Below are positions 8,591-18,820 of a stretch of DNA of 64,000 nucleotides, piece by piece. Position 1 is the stretch's first letter. Each line of letters starts with the position of its first letter. The DNA is from Zopfochytrium polystomum (taxonomy: Eukaryota > Chytridiomycota > Chytridiomycetes > Chytridiales > Chytridiaceae). Where the stretch lies: NCBI GenBank assembly GCA_025765615.1, contig JAIVFJ010000190.1:59842-123841 (forward strand), read 5' to 3'. The notes beneath the pieces were generated by a model. It made no database searches and was not told the DNA's origin. It was given only the letters and a program-made list of their open reading frames with translations. The translations under genes were made by a program, and so were the position numbers.

Positions 8591-11500
8591 TCAGATGGTG
8601 GTGGTAGAGGAATTGGGAGAGTTCAGGAGTAAATTTGGCCCAAGTGTTGAAGAGGGGAGGATGGTCAATGTAGGAGAGGAGTACTGAGTGAATGTTGCCA
8701 GAACGGTCACGACGGAGTGCAAGGACTTGAGAGATATCACGGAGGTGAAGAGGGAGTGGAGTAAAAACATCAGGAGTGCGGGAGAAGTAAGGGCGGAGCT
8801 TTTCAGGATGGAAAACAGGGTGGATACGCCAAGAAGGGGGAAAGTCAAGTTTGTAAGAAATACCAAGTTTTTCAATGATTTTGAAAGGGCCATAAAATTG
8901 AGCAGAAAGTTTGGGGGAAGGACGACCAGTCTGGTTAGGGGGGACGAAATCAACAGCACGAATGAGAACAAGATCACCGACTGTGAAAGGGTCAGGGCGA
9001 CGGGAGCGGTCGGCATATGCGCGTTGGCGGTCCTGAGCGCGCTGAAGAAGGTCTTTTGCAACAGAAAGGCAGGCTGTAAGGTCGTCAAGGGTGGCATTTT
9101 GGTGGATAGGAATGCCAAGGGACAGAGGAGACAGGGGATGTTGGCCCGAATCGAGGAAGAATGGTGTCGATCCAGTGCTGGCGTTAATCGAATCGTTAAT
9201 TCCAAACTCAACAGCAGTGAGGTGAAGATCCCAATCGCGTTGGCCCACGCAACGTAGTCACGGAGTGCTGAAATAATCCAAGCATTTTTGTTCTCTGTTT
9301 GACCATCAGTCTGAGGGTGGTAGGCAGTCGACATATTCAGGCGAGTGCGGAGAAGGGAGGTAAGCTGCTGCCAGAAGAGGGAAATAAACTTCGAGTCACG
9401 GTCGCTAATGATCACACGGGGAAGACCATGGTGACGCCAAACGTTGTCAAAGAACTGGAGAGCGAAGTCACGAGCAGTGTCTGACATGTGACTGGGCCAG
9501 ATGTGGGTACGTTTAGTGGCTGAGTCAACTACAACTGCAAGGGCATCGTGTCCACGTTCTGTTAGGGGAAGCTTTGTAATGAAGTCGACAGTAATGGTGT
9601 GCCACGGGTGAGGCGCAATGTCGTGAGGATGAAGAAGACCAAATCGTTGACGACGTTCTATACGGTTACGCTGACAGGTGTCACACATTCGTACATATTG
9701 TTGGATATTGGAGTGGAGACGTGGCCAGTGATAAGTCCGAATGACTCGTTCAGCTGTACGCTCCCAACTTCCGTGAATCGTCTCGTCATGGGCAGCTGTG
9801 ATCAGTGAAGGCCGGATGGCTGCGGGTGCGTAAAGTCGTAAGACAGTAGCGTCGCGAAAGTAGAGAAGTCCGTTGATGCGGGTGTATCGACGGAGGTGTG
9901 GACGGAGCCAACGTGGGGGTTCGGCAAGTCGATCCAGCGACTCGACGATTGTGAGGTACTCTGGGTCTGTATCGTAGTGGCGACGCAACAAATCCGGAGT
10001 GATTGAAGTCGTGACTGAGATATCAAGGAGGACAAAGGAATCTTCGCCAGTCTGCGTTGAGACCTCCGAGGTGTGGTGGCGTCGTGAAAGAACGTCAGCA
10101 ATAGAATTCCACTTTCCAGGGACCCATTCAATTTCAAAGTCAAAAGATTCGATGTGTTCCAACCAACGAGCTGAACAGGACGGAGCTTGGGTTGGTCAGT
10201 GAGGTGACGAAGTGAATGGTGGTCAGTCAAAACGCGAACATGGGAACCAACAAGATATGGGCGATGTTGCTTCAAACCCTCAGCCAGTGCAAGCAGTTCA
10301 CCCTCATAAGGATGATAGTTGGATTCTGCTGGGTTGCACTTGCGAGATGCAAAAGCAATGTGAAGTTGCGTTCCATCATCAGCGAGTTGATAAAGATGAG
10401 AGCCAACAGCGAGTTTTGACCAGTCAGTTGCGAGGTAGACAGTACGTGACCGATCAAAGAAGGCAAGGTTCTCTGGACGAGCGAGTGCTTGTTTGACAGA
10501 GAGGAAGACATGCTCATTGTCAGGAGTCCATGTGAATGGTGTGGCCTTCGTAATGGTCTCGCCTCGGCGAAGTAGATCCGACAGCGGTGTGAGGACTTTA
10601 GCATGATGTGGGATGAAGCGATGCAAGGTGTTCGAAAGTCCAAGAAATGCGCGCAGTTCGGTCCATGAGCGTGGCGACTCAAAATCACGAATAGAGTCAA
10701 GCCTAGAAGGAAGAACAGAAACATGGCCGTGTGAGATGTGGTAACCTAAATACTTTACTTCAGACTGCAAGAATCGGCATTTGTGCAAGCGGCAATGAAA
10801 CTGGTTGTCCCGAAGGCGACGAAGAACAGAACGCAGGTGCTCAAGGTGCTCTTCATAGGTTCGAGAAAATACAAGAAGATCATCAAGGTAGACTGTCAGG
10901 TAGAGGTCGACCATATCTTGAAAGATACGATTCATGGTGGCCTGGAATGTTGCCGGTGCGTTTGCAAGACCAAGAGGCATTACCACCCATTCGAAATGAC
11001 CATACTTCGTACGAAAGGCAGTTTTGTAGCAGTCCTCAGCGGCTACAAGGATCTGATGATAGCCTGAGGCAAGGTCAAGCGAGGTGAAGTGACGAGCGCC
11101 CTGCAAGCGATCCAGAATCTCTACGATGTTAGGAAGTGCTGTGCGGTCACGGACAGTGTTCTTGTTAAGAAGACGATAATCAAAAACCAAACGAAGCTTG
11201 TCTTTTTGGTGGACAAAGAAGATCGGTGCTCCGTATGGTGAAACTGAATGACGAATGCGGTCGTTGTCCAACAGGAACTTCAACTCAGAGCGAAGTGCTT
11301 CAAGTTCTTCTTCGCTCATTGGATAAATTGGCTTAAATGGTGGCGGCTGTGAAGGATCAGCAAGAGGAATGGTATGATCAAGACCACGAGACGGCGGTGC
11401 ACCCTCAAAGGTTGAGAAAACTTCAGGAAACTCTTCTATAATTGCTTGTACTTTCGGGTCAAGTTTCTCAAGAGCGGCTTTATCTGCATTATCAGAGTCC

Positions 11501-12241
11501 TGAGTGGTGCGCTTGTAGTCCGGCGGTGCATCAGTGGCAGACGCAGTGACATTGAACAGGACACCCCACTTCGCATTGTCCTTGCGAATGGCACGACGAA
11601 AGGCCTGTGCAGTGCAGAGCTCAACATCAATGTTCGAAGGCCGGGAGTACAAGAGATGGCCGTCACGAAATTGTAAGGTCTTCAGATTCCAATCAATGAT
11701 AGGGTTGAACTTCTCAAGCCAATCCATTCCAAGAATAATGTCATATGCGATGCGTGTTGCAACAAAGTTGTGAATAAACTCCAAATTTCCAAATGAAAAT
11801 TCCAGCTGTTGGTGTAAAGATGCTTTCAACTTCGTGTCACCATCTGCAAGATTGACTAAAAGATTACGCCCTTTTTTGTTGTATGGTACTAAGTTTTCAC
11901 TGATGAATGAATGACTAGCGCCTGAATCGACAAGGATTTTGATCAGATGACTTTTGAATACTCCATGGAAAACTAATAGCTTCGAAGGTGAGTCGGCACT
12001 ACGTGAAACGTGGTACAAATACAACTTATACTGCGGTGGTACTGAAGTCTCTGCCGGATGTACAACGCATGCCGGAGCGGCAGATGCAGCGGCTGCGGTC
12101 GACGCATCTACTGGCGCGTCGTCTCCAACAACGGGCCTCCGCGAGGTGGCCTGTTTGTTGGATCTGAGTTTTTTGGTTGTTTGTTGGGATGCATGCACTT
12201 TTCAATTGTGTGATTATGGGCTCTGCAAAAGGTACACCATC
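8591..12241 (-). pseudogene. pol: Element A pol: protease, RT, RNase H, integrase (frameshifted)
   Basis: Reading from 12241 downward, the frame opens with the distal half of a CCHC zinc knuckle (C-x2-C-x4-H-x4-C, CTFCRAHNHTIEKC). Then come aspartic protease (LVDSGASHSF, near 11928), reverse transcriptase (LRLVFDYRLLN, then YLDD near 10880), and RNase H (LATDWSKLAVG). A one-base shift near 10165 moves the frame. Next are the integrase zinc-binding region (HDETIHG...CDTCQRN) and the DDE core (TVDFITKLP, ISDRDSKF, HPQTDGQTEN). A second one-base shift lies near 9248, after which the GPF/GPY-type segment (FYGPFKIIEKLG) and a weak chromodomain-like tail follow before TGA at about 8588. Two shifts plus the B insertion make it non-functional. 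Confidence 0.92.
12237..12241. repeat. Target-site duplication of element B (left copy)
   Basis: CCATC abuts the first base of B's 5' LTR and is repeated at 17457-17461. It lies in the Gag zinc-knuckle codons of element A. Confidence 0.92.
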
Positions 12242-12549
12242 TGTTATGAATCACCCTCTGGAAACCTCTGGAACCTTCTAGAACATTCCTTCATGGAACC
12301 TTGTGGAACCTTCTGGAACCTTCTTTGCTTTCCTGACTTGTCTTGTTGTCATTGGTATCATTGGTATCATTGTATTACTAATTGCTCTTTCTGGAACTTT
12401 CTTTGAATCTTGACAAGGAAGACTCTCAAAAGGTATAAAAGGGGGATGGGGGACCTGTCCCATCCCTCAAGTGAATTATTGTTTCCAATACAATCATCAC
12501 TCCTCTCAGTTCCTTGTCTGCCTTGTCCTGTCCTGCCCTGTTCCTGACA
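12242..12549 (+). repeat. 5' LTR of element B
   Basis: 308 bp. TATAAAA at 12434-12440 is followed about 29-35 bases later by AAGTGAATTAT (12469-12479), the probable 5' end of the RNA and the sequence complementary to the primer-binding site. Several short GGAACCTTCTGGAA-like direct repeats fill the U3 part. Confidence 0.92.
12434..12440 (+). promoter_or_regulatory. TATA box of element B LTR
   Basis: TATAAAA within the LTR. Its distance to the AAGTGAATTAT motif (29-35 bases) fits a polymerase II start at that motif. Confidence 0.7.
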
Positions 12550-12551
12550 TC

Positions 12552-12562
12552 ATAATTCACTT
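12552..12562 (+). promoter_or_regulatory. Self-primer binding site of element B
   Basis: ATAATTCACTT, two bases after the 5' LTR, is the exact reverse complement of 11 bases inside the LTR (12469-12479) at the predicted RNA start. There is no TGG-type tRNA primer site here. This matches the Tf1/sushi arrangement, in which the first 11 nt of the mRNA fold back and prime reverse transcription. Confidence 0.75.
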
Positions 12563-12589
12563 CACCCTCTCCCACTACTCTCTGCCATC

Positions 12590-13513
12590 ATGTCTGACCC
12601 AAACAACACCTTCCCTGATGCAACTGCCTTCCAAGCCTTGATGGACCAATTACAAGCCCTCTCAAGACAGACACACCAACTTCAAGAACAAGTCCTTCAC
12701 CAGCAGCACCAGCTTCAACAACAACTTCACCAACAAGAACATCAAGCTCTTCCCCTGCCTCAAGCCAACCAAGCAAGAGAGCCCAAGGTTCCCAGCCCTG
12801 ACAAGTTCACTGGGCTGGCCAAAGACCTTAGGAACTTCATGGCCACTGTGGAGAATGTCATCCTTCTCCAACCTTCAAGATTTCCCAGTGAGCAAGTCAA
12901 GGTTCTTTTCACAAGCACCCTCCTGTCTGGTCAAGCTCAATCATGGTACAGATCTCTCCCAAGCACACCCACCACCCTGCAAGAGCTCTGGGAGGGGCTG
13001 GAAGCTACCTTTGGTGACCCCTACGCATCTTGGACAGCAAGATCCAAGCTCAAGCATATCAAGCAAGGAAAGCAATCTTGTGTGGCCTACACCAACCAAT
13101 TCAAGCAACTAGCCAGAGACTCTGGATACAATGATGCAGCTCTGATGGAGCTGTACCATGATGGTCTCCATGAGTCTATCCAAGACATGCTCTCCCAGTC
13201 TCTGCACATCCCTGAGACCTTGGAAGAGTACATTCTCCTTGCCATCAAGATTGACAACAGACTCTACTCCAAGAGGCTGAAGCAAAGACAAGTAGGAACT
13301 ACATCAAGACCTACCCCAGTTCCTCAAGCTCTTACAGTTCCTGAACCCATGCAAGTGGATGCAGTTGAGACACTTCCTAAGGGTCCTCTGAGCCAAGAGG
13401 AGAAAGCAAGGAGGGCCCAGCAGGGACTGTGTTTTTACTGTGGCTCCAAGGAGCATGCTGTCAAGGACTGCCCAAGGAAGAAGCACCCAAACTCCCAGGT
13501 CCAGGCTCACTGA
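12590..13513 (+). CDS. gag: Element B Gag
   Basis: 307 residues. After a Gln-rich N-terminal helix comes the Ty3-type capsid domain (about residues 75-220: FTGLAKDLRNFM, AQSWYRSLP, WEGLEATFGDP), then a basic linker and a CCHC zinc knuckle (C-x2-C-x4-H-x4-C, CFYCGSKEHAVKDC, residues 281-294) for RNA binding. The start ATG at 12590 lies 40 bases after the LTR. Its last codons carry a CCCAAAC heptamer, and its stop (TGA, 13511-13513) lies inside the predicted frameshift-stimulating structure. It forms the virus-like particle. Confidence 0.92.
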   Translation: MSDPNNTFPDATAFQALMDQLQALSRQTHQLQEQVLHQQHQLQQQLHQQEHQALPLPQANQAREPKVPSPDKFTGLAKDLRNFMATVENVILLQPSRFPSEQVKVLFTSTLLSGQAQSWYRSLPSTPTTLQELWEGLEATFGDPYASWTARSKLKHIKQGKQSCVAYTNQFKQLARDSGYNDAALMELYHDGLHESIQDMLSQSLHIPETLEEYILLAIKIDNRLYSKRLKQRQVGTTSRPTPVPQALTVPEPMQVDAVETLPKGPLSQEEKARRAQQGLCFYCGSKEHAVKDCPRKKHPNSQVQAH

Positions 13514-16500
13514 GGGGCAATTCCCTGGACCCTCCTCCAAGCTGCCCCTGTTTCATCACCACCACCAGCACCACAAACACCTCAGATTCCAAGCCCCACC
13601 AACTCACCATGGATGTCAAGATTCAACTCTCACCCAAGTCAACCATCACAACCAAGGCCCTTATAGACTCTGGATCATCCTGCAACATCATTGATGCCAC
13701 CCTTGCCAAGTCTTGTGCCATTCCTACGATCAAGAAATCCACACCCCTCAAGGTCCACTTTGCCAATCATGCTCTGTTCAAGGAAATCAGCCATGAAACC
13801 AAGCTAAACCTCCACATCCAAGACTTTCCACCATCCATGGTCAATCTGGAAGTATTGGATCTTGGCTCACCCACATTCTCTGTCATCCTGGGATTACCAT
13901 GGCTGCAAGCCCAGAACCCTGCCATTGATTGGGTCACTGGTCAAGTCCAACCTCCACCAATCGGAACAGTCACCCAAAACTCAAGTCAAGCCCCCAAGTC
14001 TCATGCTCTCAAGCCCTTGATTCAAGATTCACAGCCAGCCAAGACTCAAGTTCCACAGTTCACAGTTCACAGTCAAGATTCAAGTAGAGCTCATAGAGCT
14101 CACAGTCATGGCCATGACTCTTGTTCACAGAACCCACAGTCAAAGATTCAAGTACCACAGTTCACAGTCCACATTCAAGATTCAAGTTCCACAGCTCACA
14201 GTCTTTGCCAAGAACAGAACTCTCAGTCAAAGATTCAAGAATCACAGTTCCCAGTCAAGAATTCAAGCCCCACTGCTGAGGAGCACAACAACCTGGACCC
14301 ATCAGACCTTTTGCTGGCATCCAAGCTACCAAAAGAATATCTCCCTTATGCTGATGTGTTTTCCAAGACCAAGGCAGACCTGCTACCAGCTCAGAGGCCT
14401 TATGACTGTGAAATCCCACTCAAGGATGAAACTTGCAGCCCACCTTTCAAGCCACTGTACCACCTCTCTCCACCAGAAGCCAAGGCCCTCCAAGAATACA
14501 TTGAAGAAATGCTGAACAAGGGATTCATCCAACCTTCCAAGTCACCAGCTGGAGCTCCCATCTTTTTTGTCAAGAAGAAGGATGGGGGACTGAGACCCTG
14601 TGTGGACTACAGAGATCTCAATGAGATGACAGTCAAGAACCGCTATCCACTGCCTCTCATCTCTGAATTACTGGACAAACTGAGCCATGCAAGGATATTT
14701 TCCAAGATTGACCTCAGAGGTGCCTACAATTTGGTCAGAATTAAGCCCCAGGATCAATGGAAGACTGCCTTCAGATGCAAATACGGTCACTTTGAGTACT
14801 TGGTTATGCCCTTTGGACTTACCAATGCTCCAGCTATTTTCCAAGGCATGATGAATGACATCTTCAGGGATATTCTGGACCTTTTTGTCATTGTCTACCT
14901 GGATGATATCCTGGTATTTTCATCTGACACTGCAAGCCATATGGGACATGTCAAGACTGTCTTGGAGAGACTCAGACAGCATCACCTCTATGCAAAGCTG
15001 GAGAAGTGTGAATTCCACAAGACCTCCATTGAGTTTTTGGGGTTCATTGTGTCTGACAAAGGGATCTCCATGGCACCAGACAAGATCCAAACTATTCTTG
15101 AATGGAAGGCTCCAAATTCCATCAAGGATGTTCAAAGCTTCCTTGGATTTTGCAACTTCTACAGAACCTTCATTGCCAACTATTCTGCCATAGCCAAGCC
15201 TCTCACTGATCTCACCAAGAAGACCACCAAGTTTGAATGGACCCCAGCAGCAGAGCAAGCCTGGCTAGCTCTTAAGACAGCAACCACAAGTGCACCACTC
15301 CTTAAGCATGTGGATCCCTTGCTTCCCTTCACCTTGGAAACTGATGCCTCAGACTATGCCCTTGGCGCTGTTCTGTCCCAGCCAAGCTCTCAGGACCCCT
15401 CTGCTCCTCTGCATCCAGTGGCATATTACTCCAGGAAGCTGAACAGTGCTGAGTGTAACTACACAGTCCATGACAAGGAGTTGCTTGCAATTGTGGAAGC
15501 ATTCAAATTCTGGAGACACTACTTGGCTGGTTCTAAAAACATCTCTGTCTATTCGGATCACAAGAACCTCACCTTCTTCAGGGCAAGGAGGTTGCTCAAG
15601 CAGAGGCATGCCAGGTGGGCTGAACTGCTCTCTGAGTATGACTTTAAGCTGTGCTATTCTCCTGGCCACCTTAACACTGTGGCTGATGCCCTGTCAAGAA
15701 GAACAGACCTTGCACCTGAAGGGGGAGATGGTTTCACCCCACCATCCAAGACACACCTTTCATTGCTTCCTGACAGTGTGTGGGCCCATGCTATTTCCAA
15801 GGACCCCAAGCCTCACAAGATTCAAATCAGCCAAGAAGAGGAAAAACTTGAGATACTCAAGACAAGGCATGATGCAGCAACAGCTGGACACCCAGGAGAG
15901 CACAAGACATATGAGCTTGTTTCCAGAGACTTCTACTGGCCAGGCATGAGGAAGTACATCAAGAACTATGTCAGCAGCTGTGAAACCTGTCAAAGAAACA
16001 AATCCAGCAGACACAAGCCCTATGGACTTCTGGAGCCCCTCCCAATTGCCATCAGCCCTTGGTCATCAATATCCATGGACTTCATTGTGAAACTGCCCCC
16101 ATCCCATGGATTTGACTCTATCCTTGTTGTCATCTGCAGAAGGACAAAGTTGGCCCATTTCATCCCCTGCACTGAGAATATAGATGCACAAGGAACAGCA
16201 GACCTGTTTTTGCAGCACATATTCAGGCTCCATGGGCTGCCTCAGTCAATCGTCAGTGACAGAGGACCACAGTTCAGATCTCAATTTTGGAAAGCACTCA
16301 CAGCAGCCCTTGGAATCAAGTCTCAACTGTCAACTGCTTATCACCCTCAGACTGATGGACAAACAGAAAGAACAAACCAGACTCTGGAGCAGTATTTGAG
16401 GTGCTATGTCAGCTATCAACAGGATGATTGGCCCACCCTCCTTCCACTGGCAGAATTTGCTCTCAACAATTCTCTCCACTCAAGCACCCAGCTATCTCCT

Positions 16501-17148
16501 TTCTTTGCAACCTATGGCTTCAATCCAAGAGGAGATCTTCTGGGACAAGAGACCCTATCCAATGTCCAAGCTCCTGCTGCGGCTTCACACTTACATAAGC
16601 TCAAGATCATCAGCACCTTCCTGGACTCCACCCTGAAGCAAGCCCAAGAAGATGCCTCAAGATTTGCCAACACTCACAGAATGGACCATGACCTTGCTGT
16701 GGGTCAGCAAGTTTGGCTTCTGAGGAAGAACTTGCAGACCAAAAGACCAAGTCCCAAGCTAGAAAACCTCAAGTTGGGTCCTTTCAAGATCTTGGAGCAA
16801 ATCAATCCAGTCACCTTCAAGCTGGATCTCCCTGCATCCATGAAGATCCACCCAGTTTTCCATGTCAGCCTTTTAGAGAAGTTTGTGGCCAATTCCATTC
16901 CAGGCAGAGTTGTTCCTCCTCCTCCTCCAGTTGAGGTAGAAGGTGAAGAGGAATTTGAGGTTGAACAAATCTTGGATGCCAAGTGGTTTGGAAGGACACT
17001 CAAGTTCCTTGTTAAGTGGAAAGGTTACTCAGATGCTGACAACACCTGGGAACCTGAGTCAAACCTCACTCACTGCCAAGACCTTCTGCTCAAGTTCAAG
17101 ACCAGGTACCCCACCAAGTTGCAGAAGAGGCCTAAAAGGGGGAGATGA
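13429..17148 (+). CDS. pol: Element B Pol: protease, RT, RNase H, integrase, chromodomain
   Basis: The open frame runs from 13429, but translation most likely enters by -1 frameshift near 13492, so the first about 20 codons are not expressed on their own. Domains by residue of the open frame: protease (LIDSGSSCNIID, about 77), RT (FFVKKKDGGLRPCVDYR; YLDD about 490), RNase H (LETDASDYALGAVLSQ), integrase with HHCC region (HPGEHKTYELV...CETCQRN) and DDE core (SMDFIVKLPP, VSDRGPQF, QTDGQTERTNQ), a GPF motif (LKLGPFKIL), and a chromodomain at about 1174-1229 (VEQILDAKW, LKFLVKWKGY, NTWEPESNL). All catalytic residues are present. The stop TGA (17146-17148) touches the 3' LTR. Confidence 0.93.
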   Translation: MFLLWLQGACCQGLPKEEAPKLPGPGSLRGNSLDPPPSCPCFITTTSTTNTSDSKPHQLTMDVKIQLSPKSTITTKALIDSGSSCNIIDATLAKSCAIPTIKKSTPLKVHFANHALFKEISHETKLNLHIQDFPPSMVNLEVLDLGSPTFSVILGLPWLQAQNPAIDWVTGQVQPPPIGTVTQNSSQAPKSHALKPLIQDSQPAKTQVPQFTVHSQDSSRAHRAHSHGHDSCSQNPQSKIQVPQFTVHIQDSSSTAHSLCQEQNSQSKIQESQFPVKNSSPTAEEHNNLDPSDLLLASKLPKEYLPYADVFSKTKADLLPAQRPYDCEIPLKDETCSPPFKPLYHLSPPEAKALQEYIEEMLNKGFIQPSKSPAGAPIFFVKKKDGGLRPCVDYRDLNEMTVKNRYPLPLISELLDKLSHARIFSKIDLRGAYNLVRIKPQDQWKTAFRCKYGHFEYLVMPFGLTNAPAIFQGMMNDIFRDILDLFVIVYLDDILVFSSDTASHMGHVKTVLERLRQHHLYAKLEKCEFHKTSIEFLGFIVSDKGISMAPDKIQTILEWKAPNSIKDVQSFLGFCNFYRTFIANYSAIAKPLTDLTKKTTKFEWTPAAEQAWLALKTATTSAPLLKHVDPLLPFTLETDASDYALGAVLSQPSSQDPSAPLHPVAYYSRKLNSAECNYTVHDKELLAIVEAFKFWRHYLAGSKNISVYSDHKNLTFFRARRLLKQRHARWAELLSEYDFKLCYSPGHLNTVADALSRRTDLAPEGGDGFTPPSKTHLSLLPDSVWAHAISKDPKPHKIQISQEEEKLEILKTRHDAATAGHPGEHKTYELVSRDFYWPGMRKYIKNYVSSCETCQRNKSSRHKPYGLLEPLPIAISPWSSISMDFIVKLPPSHGFDSILVVICRRTKLAHFIPCTENIDAQGTADLFLQHIFRLHGLPQSIVSDRGPQFRSQFWKALTAALGIKSQLSTAYHPQTDGQTERTNQTLEQYLRCYVSYQQDDWPTLLPLAEFALNNSLHSSTQLSPFFATYGFNPRGDLLGQETLSNVQAPAAASHLHKLKIISTFLDSTLKQAQEDASRFANTHRMDHDLAVGQQVWLLRKNLQTKRPSPKLENLKLGPFKILEQINPVTFKLDLPASMKIHPVFHVSLLEKFVANSIPGRVVPPPPPVEVEGEEEFEVEQILDAKWFGRTLKFLVKWKGYSDADNTWEPESNLTHCQDLLLKFKTRYPTKLQKRPKRGR
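13486..13549 (+). promoter_or_regulatory. Predicted -1 ribosomal frameshift site with H-type pseudoknot
   Basis: The heptamer C CCA AAC (13486-13492) is in the Gag frame as X-XXY-YYZ. After a 5-base spacer, stem 1 pairs GGTCCAGG (13498-13505) with CCTGGACC (13524-13531). The loop sequence AGGGGCA (13513-13519) can pair with TGCCCCT (13543-13549) as stem 2. Slipping back one base moves ribosomes from Gag into the pol frame, as the order of the two frames requires. This is predicted by hand and not folded computationally. Confidence 0.7.
17134..17148 (+). promoter_or_regulatory. Polypurine tract of element B
   Basis: AAAAGGGGGAGATGA directly precedes the 3' LTR. It would prime plus-strand DNA synthesis and overlaps the pol stop codon. 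Confidence 0.7.
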
Positions 17149-17456
17149 TGTTATGAATCACCCTCTGGAAACCTCTGGAACCTTCTAGAACATTCCTTCA
17201 TGGAACCTTGTGGAACCTTCTGGAACCTTCTTTGCTTTCCTGACTTGTCTTGTTGTCATTGGTATCATTGGTATCATTGTATTACTAATTGCTCTTTCTG
17301 GAACTTTCTTTGAATCTTGACAAGGAAGACTCTCAAAAGGTATAAAAGGGGGATGGGGGACCTGTCCCATCCCTCAAGTGAATTATTGTTTCCAATACAA
17401 TCATCACTCCTCTCAGTTCCTTGTCTGCCTTGTCCTGTCCTGCCCTGTTCCTGACA
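17149..17456 (+). repeat. 3' LTR of element B
   Basis: 308 bp, the same length as the 5' LTR and apparently identical by eye. The CCATC duplication follows it. Confidence 0.93.
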
Positions 17457-17461
17457 CCATC
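17457..17461. repeat. Target-site duplication of element B (right copy)
   Basis: CCATC, matching 12237-12241. Confidence 0.92.
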
Positions 17462-18743
17462 CTTTCTCTTTATACTCAGCTCGTTCTGCCGGTGTGAGAG
17501 GTGCGAAACGGATGGTGGTTGTGGTGGACGACTGAGCCAAGGTGTGATTCGACTTTGCTTTCAAACGAGCCTTCATTGCATCAACTTCCATAGGATCTGA
17601 GACTTCTTCGATGCGAGGACGAGGAGGCGAGCGTCGTCGATGCTGGGCAACGTGAACAGTAGCTGGCGTTTTACCCTTAGAAGACCAAATGATTTCGTCC
17701 AGCCGTTTGGCTTCTGCCTGGAGCTCCTGAAGATTGTCATCAATTTCGTTGAGTTCTGGTCGAGACTGGAGCTCGGTCTTCAGGCCTAGGAGATACAGGG
17801 TACAAGCAAGCTTCGTAGACATGCTGTTTGCTGCTTCTCGTTGGATGGAGTAAAGGATGCTGTTAAAACGATACGAAAAATCCTGCGCAGAAGTCTTCTG
17901 TCTGAGGTCCTTCAGAAGAGTGACAGCCTTGTTGTACGCTAAAGTCGACAGGAAGTTCGAATTGATCCAGTTTTGATATTCAGCCCATGTCATATTCGTT
18001 CGAGTTGCAAGTGAAAGGGTCTGCCAGAGTTGGTAAGCCTGTCCTGTAAGGCTGGTACGAATCCATGAGACGAACGTCGGGTGCTTGCGGAAAATTGCAG
18101 GTTCGCCATCTGCACGAAATTCGTATAGCAAGCATTCCTCGTGGCAGTGCGAAAGATACTCTCCGACAGCTGCTTGGCATTCGTGTGACGGAAGCTTCAA
18201 GCATGAACCATCAAACGTTGGAGGCTTTGCAGAGGGCATTCGAAAACCAGGAAGTGGGGCGGGAGCCGTGGGTACCGGAGCCGTAACAGGCGGCGGAGGT
18301 GGCGGCGGCGGTGCGGGCATGGCCGCTTGTGCACGAATCATCGCTTGCACAGCTGCTGCAACGATAGCCTGCATTTGGACATCCGAAAGTTCGACTTGGA
18401 CAGGCGCCGGATGCGACGAGGAACTAGTGACATTCTCGTCCAACGACAGCGACGACAGCGGAAGGAACTCTGAGTGATATGCCGCCAGCGACGGGATGGG
18501 CATTGGCGTGACTGGAGGGGCGACGCTAATTGGGATGGGTGTCGTGCCAGCGGAACTTGTGAAGGCGAACGTCGATGCTCCGTGCGATTGTTGATAGTCC
18601 GACTGGTAGCTGGAACTGTCTTCGGTCGTCTGCGGCGAACGGGACCGGGAACGAGATCTCTGTTGCTGTTGTTGTTGTCGTTGACGAGCTTGACGCTCGT
18701 GGCGTTGTGTACGGTGCGACTGGGCAGGCATCGGGGTCGACAT
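17457..18743 (-). pseudogene. gag: Element A Gag, separated from its pol by element B
   Basis: About 429 codons are intact from the ATG at 18743 (the next upstream landmark is the PBS). The N-terminus is Gln/Arg/Ser-rich, then Pro-rich. A capsid-like domain (PPTFDGSC, SLTGQAYQLWQTLS, MTWAEYQNWINSNF) follows, then a basic region and the approach to the zinc knuckle (ERAEYKEKGW), where element B has inserted. On an ancestral copy this frame would run on directly into pol at 12236, giving one Gag-Pol polyprotein. Confidence 0.88.
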
Positions 18744-18798
18744 CGAGGATCGCGAGGTGGGAAGTGGGAGATCGAGATAGATCTGGTACTGGAACGAA

Positions 18799-18818
18799 CC
18801 AGCTATCCGCTGCTACCA
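18799..18818 (-). promoter_or_regulatory. Primer-binding site of element A (initiator tRNA-Met type)
   Basis: Two bases inside the 5' LTR the minus strand reads TGGTAGCAGCGGATAG. TGG complements a CCA end, and the first nine bases match the complement of the usual initiator tRNA-Met 3' end (CTGCTACCA). It contrasts with the self-priming site of element B. Confidence 0.7.
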
Positions 18819-18820
18819 AA

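Larger units (their letters stand above)
12242..17456 (+). mobile_element. Ty3/gypsy chromovirus B, apparently complete, self-priming type
   Basis: A 5215-bp element has two 308-bp LTRs (12242-12549 and 17149-17456), each starting TGTTATG and ending CTGACA, with a CCATC target duplication. It has an intact gag, an intact pol with a C-terminal chromodomain, a polypurine tract against the 3' LTR and a self-complementary primer site. Chromodomains in this group direct integrase to modified histone tails. The LTRs look identical or nearly so by eye and there are no inactivating lesions, so the insertion is recent. A solo LTR of the same family lies at 37254-37573. Confidence 0.93.

Noticed and set aside
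9299..11087. Plus-strand open frames across element A
   Set aside because: They are shadows of the minus-strand pol, which carries clear protease, RT and integrase motifs.
12242..17456. Element B as an infectious retrovirus with an envelope gene
   Set aside because: Pol ends against the 3' LTR and no third frame or membrane protein exists; it is an LTR retrotransposon.
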